The notes: generated by a model from the letters alone, not told the origin. A stretch of DNA of 64,000 nucleotides from JAKQIM01 sp029557965 (GCA_035341015.1 DAOQUL010000008.1:27598-91597), one strand, 5' to 3'. Counted from the first letter of the stretch, positions 47,938 through 55,672 are shown. Made by a program: numbers and translations.

Positions 47938-48926
47938 GCGGTTTCACCTGTCATGCCTCGCCGAGTGCGCGGGTCAACCAGGATATAGATGATATCAATC
48001 GCAAAGTTGGCGATCAATACGCCAATAATAATGAACAAGAAGCATCCCTGGATGAGGAAATAATCCTGGTTTTGGATGGCTGCCAAGAGCAGGTAGCCGA
48101 TTCCAGGGTATGAGAAAACCACTTCGGTAACCAGGGCTCCGGCTACGATCACGCCTAACTGCAAGGCCAGCCCGGTAATTTGCGGCAAGATGCCATTCTG
48201 AAAAGCATATTTTCTTACCAATCGTTGGGGGGCGCCCAATGCTTCGAGGTAGTGAGAATAATCGGCCTCGAGTTCGTAAATGACCATGTTGCGCATCCCA
48301 ATCGCCCAACCGCCAAACATAACCAGGAAGAGCGAGAAGAAGGGTAAGAACCAGTGTTGTAAAACGCTGCCAATGAATTTCCAAGAGAAGCTGGGCTGTA
48401 GATCAAAGCTATAAGCGCCGGCAATGGGGAATATATTCAACACAATGCCAAGCAGCCAGGCCAAGAAGATGCCCAGCCACATATAGGGTGTGGCGCTGAG
48501 AATATAGCCGATCGGTGAAACGGTGTTATCGAGCCATTTCGAACGGGCTGCAAAAGCCCCAAAGTTATTCCCGGCCCACCAGCTTAACAAGATGGCAGGC
48601 AGGAGGAGAAAGAGGTCGTACGGCACGGCGCGCATCAACACCTTGGCTACCGGAGTGGGGAACAGGTAGATACTGATCCCCAGGTCGCCGCGAAAGAGTG
48701 CGCCCCAAAAGTTGAGATACTGCTGCCAGATAGGCAGGTCTAGCTGAAAGGCATGCGCGTAATAGGTGTACATGACCTGGGCCGCGTCGGCGTTCACATT
48801 GGCCCTTGACAACATGTTCTGGATGGGGTCGCCCGGCATGAAGCGCGGGATCATCCAGTCAATGGTCACAGCCAGGAAGAAGGTCAGGGCATAGATGAGG
48901 ATTTTTCTCGTAAAGTACCGGTTCAC
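47934..48926 (-). CDS. ABC transporter permease, OppB/DppB-like
   Basis: A 330-residue permease with six hydrophobic segments. It starts VNRYFTRKILIYALTFFLAV and has the OppB hallmarks PRFMPGDPIQNML and an EAA loop at ADYSHYLEALGAPQRLV. The start codon is GTG 48926 with AGAGGAG 6 bases upstream; the frame extends to 49004 through a hairpin and is not likely coding there. A stem-loop separates it from the binding-protein gene. Confidence 0.93.
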   Translation of the reverse strand: MNRYFTRKILIYALTFFLAVTIDWMIPRFMPGDPIQNMLSRANVNADAAQVMYTYYAHAFQLDLPIWQQYLNFWGALFRGDLGISIYLFPTPVAKVLMRAVPYDLFLLLPAILLSWWAGNNFGAFAARSKWLDNTVSPIGYILSATPYMWLGIFLAWLLGIVLNIFPIAGAYSFDLQPSFSWKFIGSVLQHWFLPFFSLFLVMFGGWAIGMRNMVIYELEADYSHYLEALGAPQRLVRKYAFQNGILPQITGLALQLGVIVAGALVTEVVFSYPGIGYLLLAAIQNQDYFLIQGCFLFIIIGVLIANFAIDIIYILVDPRTRRGMTGETA

Positions 48927-48957
48927 ACGCGCTCCTCTCTGTGAGGTTGTCCTTGAA

Positions 48958-48995
48958 ACACCGCCCTTCTCTCCGGTGGGAAAGAAGGGCGGTGT
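48958..48995 (-). terminator. intercistronic hairpin between binding-protein and permease genes
   Basis: Perfect 13-base arms (48958-48970 and 48983-48995) around a 12-base loop, only 18 bases after the binding-protein stop. The T-run on the minus strand is short, so partial termination or 3'-end protection is more likely than full termination. It would make more binding protein than permease. Confidence 0.65.
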
Positions 48996-49013
48996 CAAAA
49001 CCATCGGATCTTG

Positions 49014-50843
49014 TTACGGCTGTGCCGGCTGCAAGTTGATGAGGGTTAACAAGCCGCCCAACTGCCAGTAGCCAGACCAGGTCGTCGGCAGGGTGGGGTT
49101 GGTGCTGGTCTCGGTCGGCCAGTTCGTCCAGGTTGAGCTGCTGAACTGTGCCCACAGGCCATTATACCAGAGAGGAATAACGGGCATGTCGGTGAGCATG
49201 AGCTCTTGGATCTGCGAGCAGACTTCTTTCATGCCTTCTTCGTCAGTGGCGGGTACTTTGGCCAGTGCATCCACCAGGTCGAACATGGCCTGGTTCTCAT
49301 AGCGACCGAAGTTGCCGCTCTGCATTTGCTCTTGGATGGGATGGCGGAATAGGAGATTGTACAGGGTCCAGGGGGTGTTGCTCATGGAGGCCCAGTTGTT
49401 GAGGGTCATGTCGAAGGTGCCAGACTGGAGCTCGGTGTTCCATGCGCCGTAATCGGGGGTGGCAGCCTGGATATTGATGCCTGCGGCCTGGCTGCTGCTG
49501 GCGATGATGTTGATGGCTTCCATCCAGTCAGTCCAACCGAAGGGGCAGGTGACCTTCAGCTCGATCTTCGAGCCATCCGGAGCTTCGACGAACCCGTCGC
49601 CGTCCACGTCTACGTAACCGGCCTCGGCGAGCATCGACTTGGCCTTGTCCGTGTCGTAGGAGTAGCCCAGGCGGTCGATCACTTCCTGGTCGTCAAACTT
49701 GCCCAGGGTGGGCAGCAGGCCGGTGGGGCTGGCTGCGGCTACCAGTTGTGCGTAAGCAATGTTGACGATGTCGGGGGTGTTGATGGCGAAGGCCAGTGCC
49801 CGGCGGAAAGCGGCGTCGTTCAAGGGGGCTTTGGTGGTGTTGAGGAACAGAACAGCCGTGTTGGCAGAGAGCATGTAGGGGGGCTCAGCGAAATAGGTGT
49901 CTACATAGCCCTTCTGGGCCAGGGTGGCGATGCCGGGCAGGAAGTTGTTGCTCAGGTCAAGCTCGCCCTTGATGACCATACCCATGGCAACGTTGTTGCT
50001 GGAGGTGCGGATGTCGACGATGCGGGTGGGAGCAGGTGTGCCAAAGACATCGATGCCCCACCAGCTCTCATTGCGCACCCAGATGTTGCGGTCTTCGGCG
50101 TGGGTCTCGTACAGATATGCACCCGAGCCAATCGGGTTTTCGTTGGCGCCGACCGTGATCTGCTCTTCGGTGAAGCCTTCCCAGATGTGCATGGGGACGA
50201 TGGGGATGTTGTACAGGTTGTTGGCCCATTCCTGGTAGAGCGGATCGACGAAGGTGAAGGTCAGGTGGGTGTCGTCAACCGCGGTCACGCCGGTCAGGTA
50301 GTTCCAAACCGGGGCGAACCACATGGCATTGTACTTTTGGCCCAACTCGAAGGTGAACTTGACATCGGCGGCGGTCAGGGGCTGCCCATCGCTCCAGGTC
50401 AGGCCCTCGCGCAGGGTTACATTGTAGGTGAGGTCATCGGCCCATTCGCCTGCTTCGGCCAACCAGGGGGTTAACACACCCGTCATCGGATCGAAGGCGA
50501 AGAGCGTTTCGTAAACATAACCCAGAGTGCCGGTGGTGTTGGCCAGGCTGCCGGGCTGGAAGGGGTTCCAGGTGGAAGCAGGGCCCCAGGCGGCGCCGCT
50601 GACGTAGAGCGTTTCATTGCGCACATAAGATGCGGCGGCTGGCTCTGCAACGGGTACCGGGGTGGCTTCAACGATCTGGGTTTCCCGGACTACCTGGGTC
50701 TCCCGGACTACCTGGGTTTGCACCACGATCGACTCCACCTCGACAGTCTGGATGATTATCTCAGGGGTGGGGGTGGCGCAACCTGAGAGAACCAGGCTCG
50801 CCAGAATGATGATGCTGAGGATGGACATAATGGGTTTGCGCAT
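49014..50843 (-). CDS. ABC transporter substrate-binding lipoprotein (SBP family 5)
   Basis: A 609-residue extracytoplasmic lipoprotein. The signal peptide ends in the lipobox LVLSGC with C22 as the lipidated residue. A linker with a short repeat (VVRETQVVRETQ) precedes the SBP_bac_5 fold, seen in WLAEAGEWADDLTYNVTLRE, TWSDGQPLTAADVKFTFE and FRRALAFAINTPDIV. Family 5 proteins bind peptides, nickel or, in Thermotogae and related taxa, oligosaccharides. Linked LacI and GH130 genes favour a manno-oligosaccharide. AAGGAG stands about 13 bases before the ATG. First gene of the operon; a consensus promoter and a LacI-type palindrome lie upstream. Confidence 0.93.
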   Translation of the reverse strand: MRKPIMSILSIIILASLVLSGCATPTPEIIIQTVEVESIVVQTQVVRETQVVRETQIVEATPVPVAEPAAASYVRNETLYVSGAAWGPASTWNPFQPGSLANTTGTLGYVYETLFAFDPMTGVLTPWLAEAGEWADDLTYNVTLREGLTWSDGQPLTAADVKFTFELGQKYNAMWFAPVWNYLTGVTAVDDTHLTFTFVDPLYQEWANNLYNIPIVPMHIWEGFTEEQITVGANENPIGSGAYLYETHAEDRNIWVRNESWWGIDVFGTPAPTRIVDIRTSSNNVAMGMVIKGELDLSNNFLPGIATLAQKGYVDTYFAEPPYMLSANTAVLFLNTTKAPLNDAAFRRALAFAINTPDIVNIAYAQLVAAASPTGLLPTLGKFDDQEVIDRLGYSYDTDKAKSMLAEAGYVDVDGDGFVEAPDGSKIELKVTCPFGWTDWMEAINIIASSSQAAGINIQAATPDYGAWNTELQSGTFDMTLNNWASMSNTPWTLYNLLFRHPIQEQMQSGNFGRYENQAMFDLVDALAKVPATDEEGMKEVCSQIQELMLTDMPVIPLWYNGLWAQFSSSTWTNWPTETSTNPTLPTTWSGYWQLGGLLTLINLQPAQP

Positions 50844-50905
50844 GTTCTTTTCTTCTCCTTCTGATTTTTTGAGGGTGGCGTTATCAGTCGCCGGGGTTGA
50901 GATGG

Positions 50906-50921
50906 TAGTAAAATTTTACTA
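50906..50921 (-). promoter_or_regulatory. LacI-type operator in the transporter leader
   Basis: TAGTAAAATTTTACTA is a perfect 16-base palindrome. It begins about 20 bases downstream of the predicted transcription start of the transporter operon, where a bound repressor would act as a roadblock. The same sequence with one extra central A precedes the LacI gene. Confidence 0.8.
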
Positions 50922-50947
50922 GAATTTTCGGTTATGCATTAGTAAAT

Positions 50948-50976
50948 ATTATACAAAGTTTGGCGCAGAGAGTCAA
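50948..50976 (-). promoter_or_regulatory. promoter of the ABC transporter operon
   Basis: On the minus strand TTGACT (50976-50971) and consensus TATAAT (50953-50948) are separated by 17 bases. Predicted start near 50941, about 98 bases before the ATG at 50843. Confidence 0.8.
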
Positions 50977-51079
50977 GAGGTTGCCATAATATGTGGGTGA
51001 AAATGCCTGTCTGGGGCAGGCAGCGGATGGTTCTTGCGGGTTTTTGGGGGATTGCCTGCCGCCAGTGCTAGAACCCGGC

Positions 51080-51111
51080 TTGATAAAAACGAAAAATTGT
51101 GTTAATATAAT
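51080..51111 (+). promoter_or_regulatory. probable promoter of the LacI gene
   Basis: TATAAT at 51106-51111 is convincing. TTGATA at 51080-51085 lies 20 bases upstream, longer than ideal. Predicted start near 51118 falls on the operator at 51119-51135, which fits autorepression. Confidence 0.55.
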
Positions 51112-51118
51112 GGAATTA

Positions 51119-51135
51119 TAGTAAAAATTTTACTA
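51119..51135 (+). promoter_or_regulatory. LacI-type operator at the start of the LacI transcript
   Basis: TAGTAAAAATTTTACTA is a perfect palindrome around a central A (17 bases), matching the 16-base copy at 50906. It covers the predicted transcription start and ends 5 bases before the AGGAGG of the LacI gene. Confidence 0.8.
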
Positions 51136-51150
51136 GAAACAGGAGGCCGC

Positions 51151-52194
51151 ATGGGAGACAAAGTCACCATTGGCGACATTGCTCGAATCAGCAATGTGTC
51201 AATGTCTACGGTGTCGCTGGTTTTGAATAATAAACCGGGCGTCTCGGATGAAACCCGTGCCCGCGTGCTCAAGGCGGCGGAAGATTTGAACTACCCGGTC
51301 CGGTCGGCAGCTGAGCTGGATAAATGCGGCACCCTGCGCACAATTGGGATGATCGTCAAGACCGACCCCGATCTATCGCCGCAGGCCAATCCATTCTATT
51401 CGAAAGTCATGATGGGCATCGAAGATACCTGCCGCCGGAGTGGGATTGATCTGCTGTTTGCAACCCTGCCGGTGGATGAGAACAATTGTGCCGTGGAAGT
51501 GCCCCAATTGCTTTCTAACCCCAATGTAGACGGCCTGCTGATGGTGGGTACTTTTGTTGATGAAACTTTTAATGAGCTGATTGCCAAGTATAAGACCACA
51601 ATCGTCCTGGTCGATGGGTATTCCAATACCGAAAGCTACAGCACCGTGGTTTCTGATAATTTTCATGCCGCCTACCAGGCGGTTGAATACCTGATCGGCC
51701 TGGGTCACCGGCATATTGGGTTGGTGGGCGGCGTGAAAGATGGCTACCCCAGCCTGAAAGAACGCCGCAACGGCTACTTGCGTGCCCTGAAAGATCATGA
51801 AGTTGCCGATACCTATGTTGCCAATTTCAACATCAATAAATCTCACGGCGCCCAAGAGACGATTGCCTTGCTCAAAGAATATCCTCAAATCACGGCGCTG
51901 TTTTGCGTCAATGATGATGCCGGCAGCACAGCCATCCGGGCCGTGCAGAGCATGGGAAAGCAGATTCCGGCTGATATTTCGATTGTGGGTTATGATGATA
52001 CGTACCTGGCAACCAATGCGCACCCTGCTTTGACCACGGTGCACGTCGATACCGTGGCTATGGGGCGGGCTGCGGTACGTTTGTTGGCTTTGTGTATTGA
52101 AAATCCCGGCGCGGCGCGGATGACACTCACCATTCATACCCGCTTGATCGAACGCGAGTCGGCTGGGCCTGTTCCCCAAAAAACTCAACTTTAG
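51151..52194 (+). CDS. LacI family transcriptional regulator
   Basis: A 347-residue repressor. The helix-turn-helix is at residues 5-30 (VTIGDIARISNVSMSTVSLV) and the hinge follows LNYPVRSAAEL. The effector domain shows IGLVGGVKDGYPSLKERRNGYL, ALFCVNDDAGSTAIRAVQ and VGYDDTYLATNAHPALTTV. It should bind the two palindromes described above and be released by a sugar, probably a product or substrate of the neighbouring GH130 enzyme. AGGAGG stands 5 bases before the ATG. The GH130 gene follows in the same direction. Confidence 0.95.
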   Translation: MGDKVTIGDIARISNVSMSTVSLVLNNKPGVSDETRARVLKAAEDLNYPVRSAAELDKCGTLRTIGMIVKTDPDLSPQANPFYSKVMMGIEDTCRRSGIDLLFATLPVDENNCAVEVPQLLSNPNVDGLLMVGTFVDETFNELIAKYKTTIVLVDGYSNTESYSTVVSDNFHAAYQAVEYLIGLGHRHIGLVGGVKDGYPSLKERRNGYLRALKDHEVADTYVANFNINKSHGAQETIALLKEYPQITALFCVNDDAGSTAIRAVQSMGKQIPADISIVGYDDTYLATNAHPALTTVHVDTVAMGRAAVRLLALCIENPGAARMTLTIHTRLIERESAGPVPQKTQL

Positions 52195-52208
52195 GAGGTA
52201 ATTCTTTT

Positions 52209-53180
52209 ATGGAACCATCTTCTCTCCCGAATATTCCCTGGGAAGAGCGCCCTGCTGGCTGCTCTGATGTCGTTTGGCGCTACAGTGCCAACCCGATCAT
52301 CCCCCGCGACCTGATCCCTTCATCGAACAGCATTTTCAACAGTGCGGTGGTGCCTTTCAAGGGCCAGTTTGCAGGCGTTTTTCGCTGTGATAACAAAAAA
52401 CGCGATATGAACATCCACCGCGGTTTTAGCCCCAATGGCCTTGACTGGCAGATCGATAACGACCCTATTGCCTGGCAGTATGCAGATGCAGAACTGAGCC
52501 ATTTCCAGTATCGCTATGACCCGCGCGTGGTTTGGATCGAAGACCGCTATTACGTCTCATGGTGCAACGGCTATCATGGCCCCACGATCGGCATCGGCTA
52601 CACATTTGATTTCGAGCAGTTCCACTTCTTAGAAAATGCCCTGCTGCCGTTCAATCGCAACGGTGTGCTTTTCCCGCGCCGGATCAATGGGAAATACACG
52701 ATGTTCAGCCGCCCGAGCGATAATGGGCATACCCCCTTCGGCGATATTTACCTCAGCCAGAGCCCCGACATGGTCCACTGGGGCTGCCACCGTTTTGTGA
52801 TGGGCACCAAGGGCGGCTGGCAGAGCACCAAGATCGGCGCCGGGCCTGTGCCAATTGAAACCCCCGAAGGCTGGCTGTTGTTCTACCACGGCGTGTTGAC
52901 CTCGTGCAATGGTTTTGTGTACAGCTTTGGGGCGGCCCTGCTGGACCTGGACCAGCCCTGGAAGGTAATTTACCGCAGCGCGCCGTATCTCTTGTCTCCG
53001 CAAACTTACTACGAATGCGTGGGAGATGTTCCCAATGTGGCTTTCCCATGCGCCACGCTGTATGACCAGCCCACCGGGCGGATTGCCATCTATTACGGCG
53101 GCGCCGATACGGTAACGGCCCTGGCCTTTACCCGCCTGGATGATGTGCTGCAGTTCCTGAAAACGAATTCAGAGCTTTAA
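52209..53180 (+). CDS. glycoside hydrolase family 130 beta-mannoside phosphorylase
   Basis: A 323-residue five-bladed beta-propeller enzyme of GH130. These enzymes use phosphate to split beta-mannosides such as mannobiose, mannosyl-glucose or mannosyl-GlcNAc, releasing mannose-1-phosphate. Family features seen are the N-terminal RYSANPIIPRDLIPSSNSIFN, the YDPRVVWIEDRYYVSWC segment with the proposed catalytic Asp, and KIGAGPVPIETPEGWLLFYHG with phosphate-contacting residues. The exact disaccharide cannot be read from sequence. It starts 14 bases after the LacI gene with AGGAGG nearby. Its mannose-1-phosphate product is the substrate of ManC elsewhere in this window. Confidence 0.92.
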   Translation: MEPSSLPNIPWEERPAGCSDVVWRYSANPIIPRDLIPSSNSIFNSAVVPFKGQFAGVFRCDNKKRDMNIHRGFSPNGLDWQIDNDPIAWQYADAELSHFQYRYDPRVVWIEDRYYVSWCNGYHGPTIGIGYTFDFEQFHFLENALLPFNRNGVLFPRRINGKYTMFSRPSDNGHTPFGDIYLSQSPDMVHWGCHRFVMGTKGGWQSTKIGAGPVPIETPEGWLLFYHGVLTSCNGFVYSFGAALLDLDQPWKVIYRSAPYLLSPQTYYECVGDVPNVAFPCATLYDQPTGRIAIYYGGADTVTALAFTRLDDVLQFLKTNSEL

Positions 53181-53186
53181 ATAATA

Positions 53187-53219
53187 AACCGGGTGGGATG
53201 CGCCGCATCCCACCCGGTT
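53187..53219. terminator. terminator between GH130 and ahcY
   Basis: Perfect 14-base arms (53187-53200 and 53206-53219) with a 5-base loop; GC-rich core with a short TTCTCTTT tail. It lies between convergent genes. Confidence 0.8.
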
Positions 53220-53234
53220 CTCTTTATGATCCGT

Positions 53235-54497
53235 TTATGTGCCCTCTTCCCAAGAGTTCAGGTATTTCACCTGCTCGGGGGTCAGCACATCGATCATCAC
53301 GCCCATTGCATCCAGCTTAAGGCGGGCAATTTCGCGGTCGATCTCGCCAGGCACGCCGTAGACTTTCTTCTCCAGCTTGTCGGCATTCTTGACCATGTAC
53401 TCGGCGGCAAGCGCCTGGTTGGCAAAGGACATATCCATCACGCTGGCGGGGTGGCCTTCGGCCGAAGCCAGGTTGATCAGGCGGCCTTCGCCCAGTAAAT
53501 TCAGGTGTCGCCCATCAGGCAGGATGTACTGGTCAACGAAGGGCCGCACCAGGCGTTTCTCTTGTGCCATGGCCTCCAGCGCGGGGATGTTGATCTCGAC
53601 GTTGAAGTGGCCTGAGTTGGCAATGATCACGCCATCTTTCATTGCTTCGAAGTGATGCTTGTCGAGCACGTTCAAATCACCGGTGACGGTGCAGAAGATA
53701 TCGCCAATCCTGGCTGCTTCTTCCATCGGCATCACGCGGAAGCCGTCCATCACGGCCTCGAGGGCCGGCATGGGGTCAACTTCGGTGACGACCACGTTAG
53801 CGCCCATGCCGCGGGCGCGCATCGCCAGGCCGCGACCGCACCAGCCGTAACCGGCGACCACAAAGACCTTGCCCGCCAGCAAGACGTTGGTGGCGCGGAT
53901 GATGCCATCAATCGTGGATTGGCCCGTACCGTAGCGGTTGTCGAAGAAGTGCTTGGTCATGGCATCGTTGACCGCGATGACCGGGAAGTTCAGCGCGCCA
54001 TCGGCAGCCATGGCCCGCAAGCGGATAACGCCGGTGGTGGTTTCTTCGGTGCCGCCGATGATGTGCTTGAGCTGGTCGCGGCGATCCTTGTGCAGGGTGC
54101 TGACCAGGTCGGCGCCGTCATCCATTGTGATGTGCGGGTTGTGATCCAGGGCGGCGTTGATGTGCTTGTAATAGGTGACGTTGTTCTCGCCTTTGATGGC
54201 GAAGGTGGGCACTTCGTAATAATTGACCAGTGCGGCGGCCACATCGTCCTGCGTCGAAAGGGGATTCGACGCCGTCAGCACCAGGTCGGCCCCACCCAGG
54301 TGCAGGGTGTTGACCAGGTTGGCGGTCTCGGTGGTGACGTGCAGGCAGGCTGATAAGCGCAAGCCTTTGAGCGGGCGCTCTTTGGCAAACCGCTCGCGGA
54401 TCAGGCGCAGGACGGGCATTTCGCGTTCGGCCCATTCGATGCGCCGTCGGCCGCCTTCAGCCAGCTTGGAGTCTTTGATATCAAATTTTTCGCTCAT
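53235..54497 (-). CDS. ahcY: adenosylhomocysteinase, short form
   Basis: A 420-residue NAD-dependent enzyme that splits S-adenosylhomocysteine to adenosine and homocysteine, relieving product inhibition of methyltransferases. The NAD site is VVAGYGWCGRGLAMRARGMG, and LNLAEGHP-like function is carried by INLASAEGHPASVMDMSFANQ. The protein ends YLNSWEEGT and lacks the KPDHYRY tail that reaches into the partner subunit in eukaryotic and many bacterial enzymes; it also lacks their extra internal segment. Some archaeal short forms prefer S-inosylhomocysteine. The PfkB kinase gene lies 68 bases upstream on the same strand. Confidence 0.96.
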   Translation of the reverse strand: MSEKFDIKDSKLAEGGRRRIEWAEREMPVLRLIRERFAKERPLKGLRLSACLHVTTETANLVNTLHLGGADLVLTASNPLSTQDDVAAALVNYYEVPTFAIKGENNVTYYKHINAALDHNPHITMDDGADLVSTLHKDRRDQLKHIIGGTEETTTGVIRLRAMAADGALNFPVIAVNDAMTKHFFDNRYGTGQSTIDGIIRATNVLLAGKVFVVAGYGWCGRGLAMRARGMGANVVVTEVDPMPALEAVMDGFRVMPMEEAARIGDIFCTVTGDLNVLDKHHFEAMKDGVIIANSGHFNVEINIPALEAMAQEKRLVRPFVDQYILPDGRHLNLLGEGRLINLASAEGHPASVMDMSFANQALAAEYMVKNADKLEKKVYGVPGEIDREIARLKLDAMGVMIDVLTPEQVKYLNSWEEGT

Positions 54498-54565
54498 GGT
54501 TTCTCCGGAAAACTAGTTGTGGTTTTGGGGGCGGGCATGTTCTGCACATTGGCCCAGGCCCAGGG

Positions 54566-55522
54566 TTAGCTCAGGGCATTCAAGAGGCCCTGGTCGTCAA
54601 AATGCTCCCGGTAGCGGGCGACAAACTCTGCCGGGGTGTAGTTATGGCTTTGTGTGCCTTCTTGCTCCAGGCAGTAGGTGGCGGCTAGGGCGCCCATCTG
54701 CCCGCAGGTTTGCCAATCCCAGCCGTGGCTGTAGCCAGCCAGGAACCCGCCGCGGAAAGCGTCGCCCACCCCGGTGGGGTCGGCAATGCGCTTGGGCGGG
54801 ACGACCGGCACGTTCACTTCGCTATCGCTGGTGTAGATCGTCGCACCGTGCTCGCCGCGCGTCACCACCAGCAGTTTGACATGCTTCAAAATATCTTGGC
54901 CCTTCATCCCGGTGACTTTTTCCACCAGGCTGTACTCGTAATCGTTGACGAAGAGCGCGTGCGCCCCTTCAATGCCGATCTTGATGTCAGCCGGCCCCAG
55001 GCGCACAATTTGCTGGCCGATGTCGTAGAGATAGGGGATGCTCATTTCCTGGCACTCAACCACATACTGCTTCATGGCTTCGGGGTCGTTGGGTGAGATA
55101 ACGGCCAGGTCGGGGGCGGGGCCCTTGAGATCGCTGAAAGACAGCCGAGCGGCATAGCTCATTGCCCCGGGGTAAAAGCTGGCGATCTGAGCATTGGAGC
55201 GATCGGTGTTGCAGAAGAAAGAAGCGGTGAAGACGCCGGGCACCACCTGCATCCCCGAGGTGTCAATGCCCTTGGCCTCCAGCCAGGTGCGGTATTCTTC
55301 GAAATCCTCGCCCACCGTGGCCATGATGTGCGGCCGCTCGCCGAGCAGCGCCAGGGTGTAGGCAATGTTGGGGGCCACACCGCCGCGGCGGCGGTTGAGC
55401 GTCTCTACCAAGAAGGACAGGCTGATCGAATCCAGCTTCTCGGGCAGGAAATGATCCCGAAAATAGCCCGGAAAGGTCATCAAGTAATCATAGGCCACAG
55501 AGCCAGTAATGACGATATTCAT
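54566..55522 (-). CDS. PfkB family carbohydrate/nucleoside kinase (adenosine kinase-like)
   Basis: A 318-residue ribokinase-fold enzyme. The first PfkB motif is NRRRGGVAPNIAYTLALLG, with VVTRGEHGATIY, and the second motif is DPTGVGDAFRGGFLAGYSHG, in which D in GVGDA is the catalytic base. Position upstream of ahcY suggests that it phosphorylates adenosine (or inosine) released by AhcY, but ribose or fructose cannot be excluded. ATG 55522 has GGGAGA upstream; the frame extends to 55663 through a promoter and a leader hairpin and is not coding there. Confidence 0.88.
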   Translation of the reverse strand: MNIVITGSVAYDYLMTFPGYFRDHFLPEKLDSISLSFLVETLNRRRGGVAPNIAYTLALLGERPHIMATVGEDFEEYRTWLEAKGIDTSGMQVVPGVFTASFFCNTDRSNAQIASFYPGAMSYAARLSFSDLKGPAPDLAVISPNDPEAMKQYVVECQEMSIPYLYDIGQQIVRLGPADIKIGIEGAHALFVNDYEYSLVEKVTGMKGQDILKHVKLLVVTRGEHGATIYTSDSEVNVPVVPPKRIADPTGVGDAFRGGFLAGYSHGWDWQTCGQMGALAATYCLEQEGTQSHNYTPAEFVARYREHFDDQGLLNALS

Positions 55523-55544
55523 AGTCTCCCGATCGTTTCTACAC

Positions 55545-55571
55545 AAAAAGACGCCCTCACACGAGAGCGCC
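55545..55571 (-). terminator. terminator-like hairpin in the pfkB-ahcY leader
   Basis: On the minus strand a 9-bp stem (55571-55563 with 55558-55550, two G-U pairs) with loop GTGT is followed by T5 (55549-55545). It lies about 30 bases after the predicted transcript start and 23 bases before the ATG, the place for an attenuator. I do not recognise a known aptamer in front of it. Confidence 0.6.
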
Positions 55572-55607
55572 AGGTTAGTAAAGAAGAGCAAGTCCGCAAC
55601 TCGTCTG

Positions 55608-55636
55608 AGTTTAACACGCAAGGACAGGTTTGTCAA
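55608..55636 (-). promoter_or_regulatory. promoter of the pfkB-ahcY operon
   Basis: On the minus strand TTGACA (55636-55631) and TAAACT (55613-55608) are 17 bases apart; predicted start near 55601. Confidence 0.75.
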
Positions 55637-55643
55637 CGCATGG

Positions 55644-55672
55644 TTGACCATTCTTTCTGACATCGGTATAAT
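55644..55672 (+). promoter_or_regulatory. promoter of the riboflavin transport operon
   Basis: TTGACC (55644-55649), a 17-base spacer, and consensus TATAAT (55667-55672). Predicted start near 55679, about 13 bases before the aptamer. Confidence 0.85.

Larger units (their letters stand above)
50844..51150. other. divergent regulatory region of the carbohydrate regulon
   Basis: The 307 bases between the transporter operon and the LacI gene contain the two ribosome-binding sites, two promoters, two related palindromic operators and a small hairpin (TGCCTG 51005-51010 with CAGGCA 51018-51023). The sequence next to the operators is AT-rich. No gene is seen. Confidence 0.8.

Noticed and set aside
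50660..50720. Short tandem DNA repeat in the binding-protein gene as a CRISPR-like array
   Set aside because: The 18-base repeat has no spacers and encodes VVRETQ repeats in the flexible linker after the lipidated cysteine.
51005..51023. Small hairpin TGCCTG/CAGGCA as terminator in the LacI intergenic region
   Set aside because: The stem is only 6 bp, has no T-run, and lies upstream of both divergent promoters.
54498..54565. Promoter between pfkB and ahcY
   Set aside because: No convincing -35/-10 pair is seen on the minus strand; readthrough from the pfkB promoter is simpler.
55523..55610. SAH or SAM riboswitch before pfkB-ahcY
   Set aside because: The leader before the hairpin is only about 30 bases and does not show the conserved core of any SAM or SAH class that I know.
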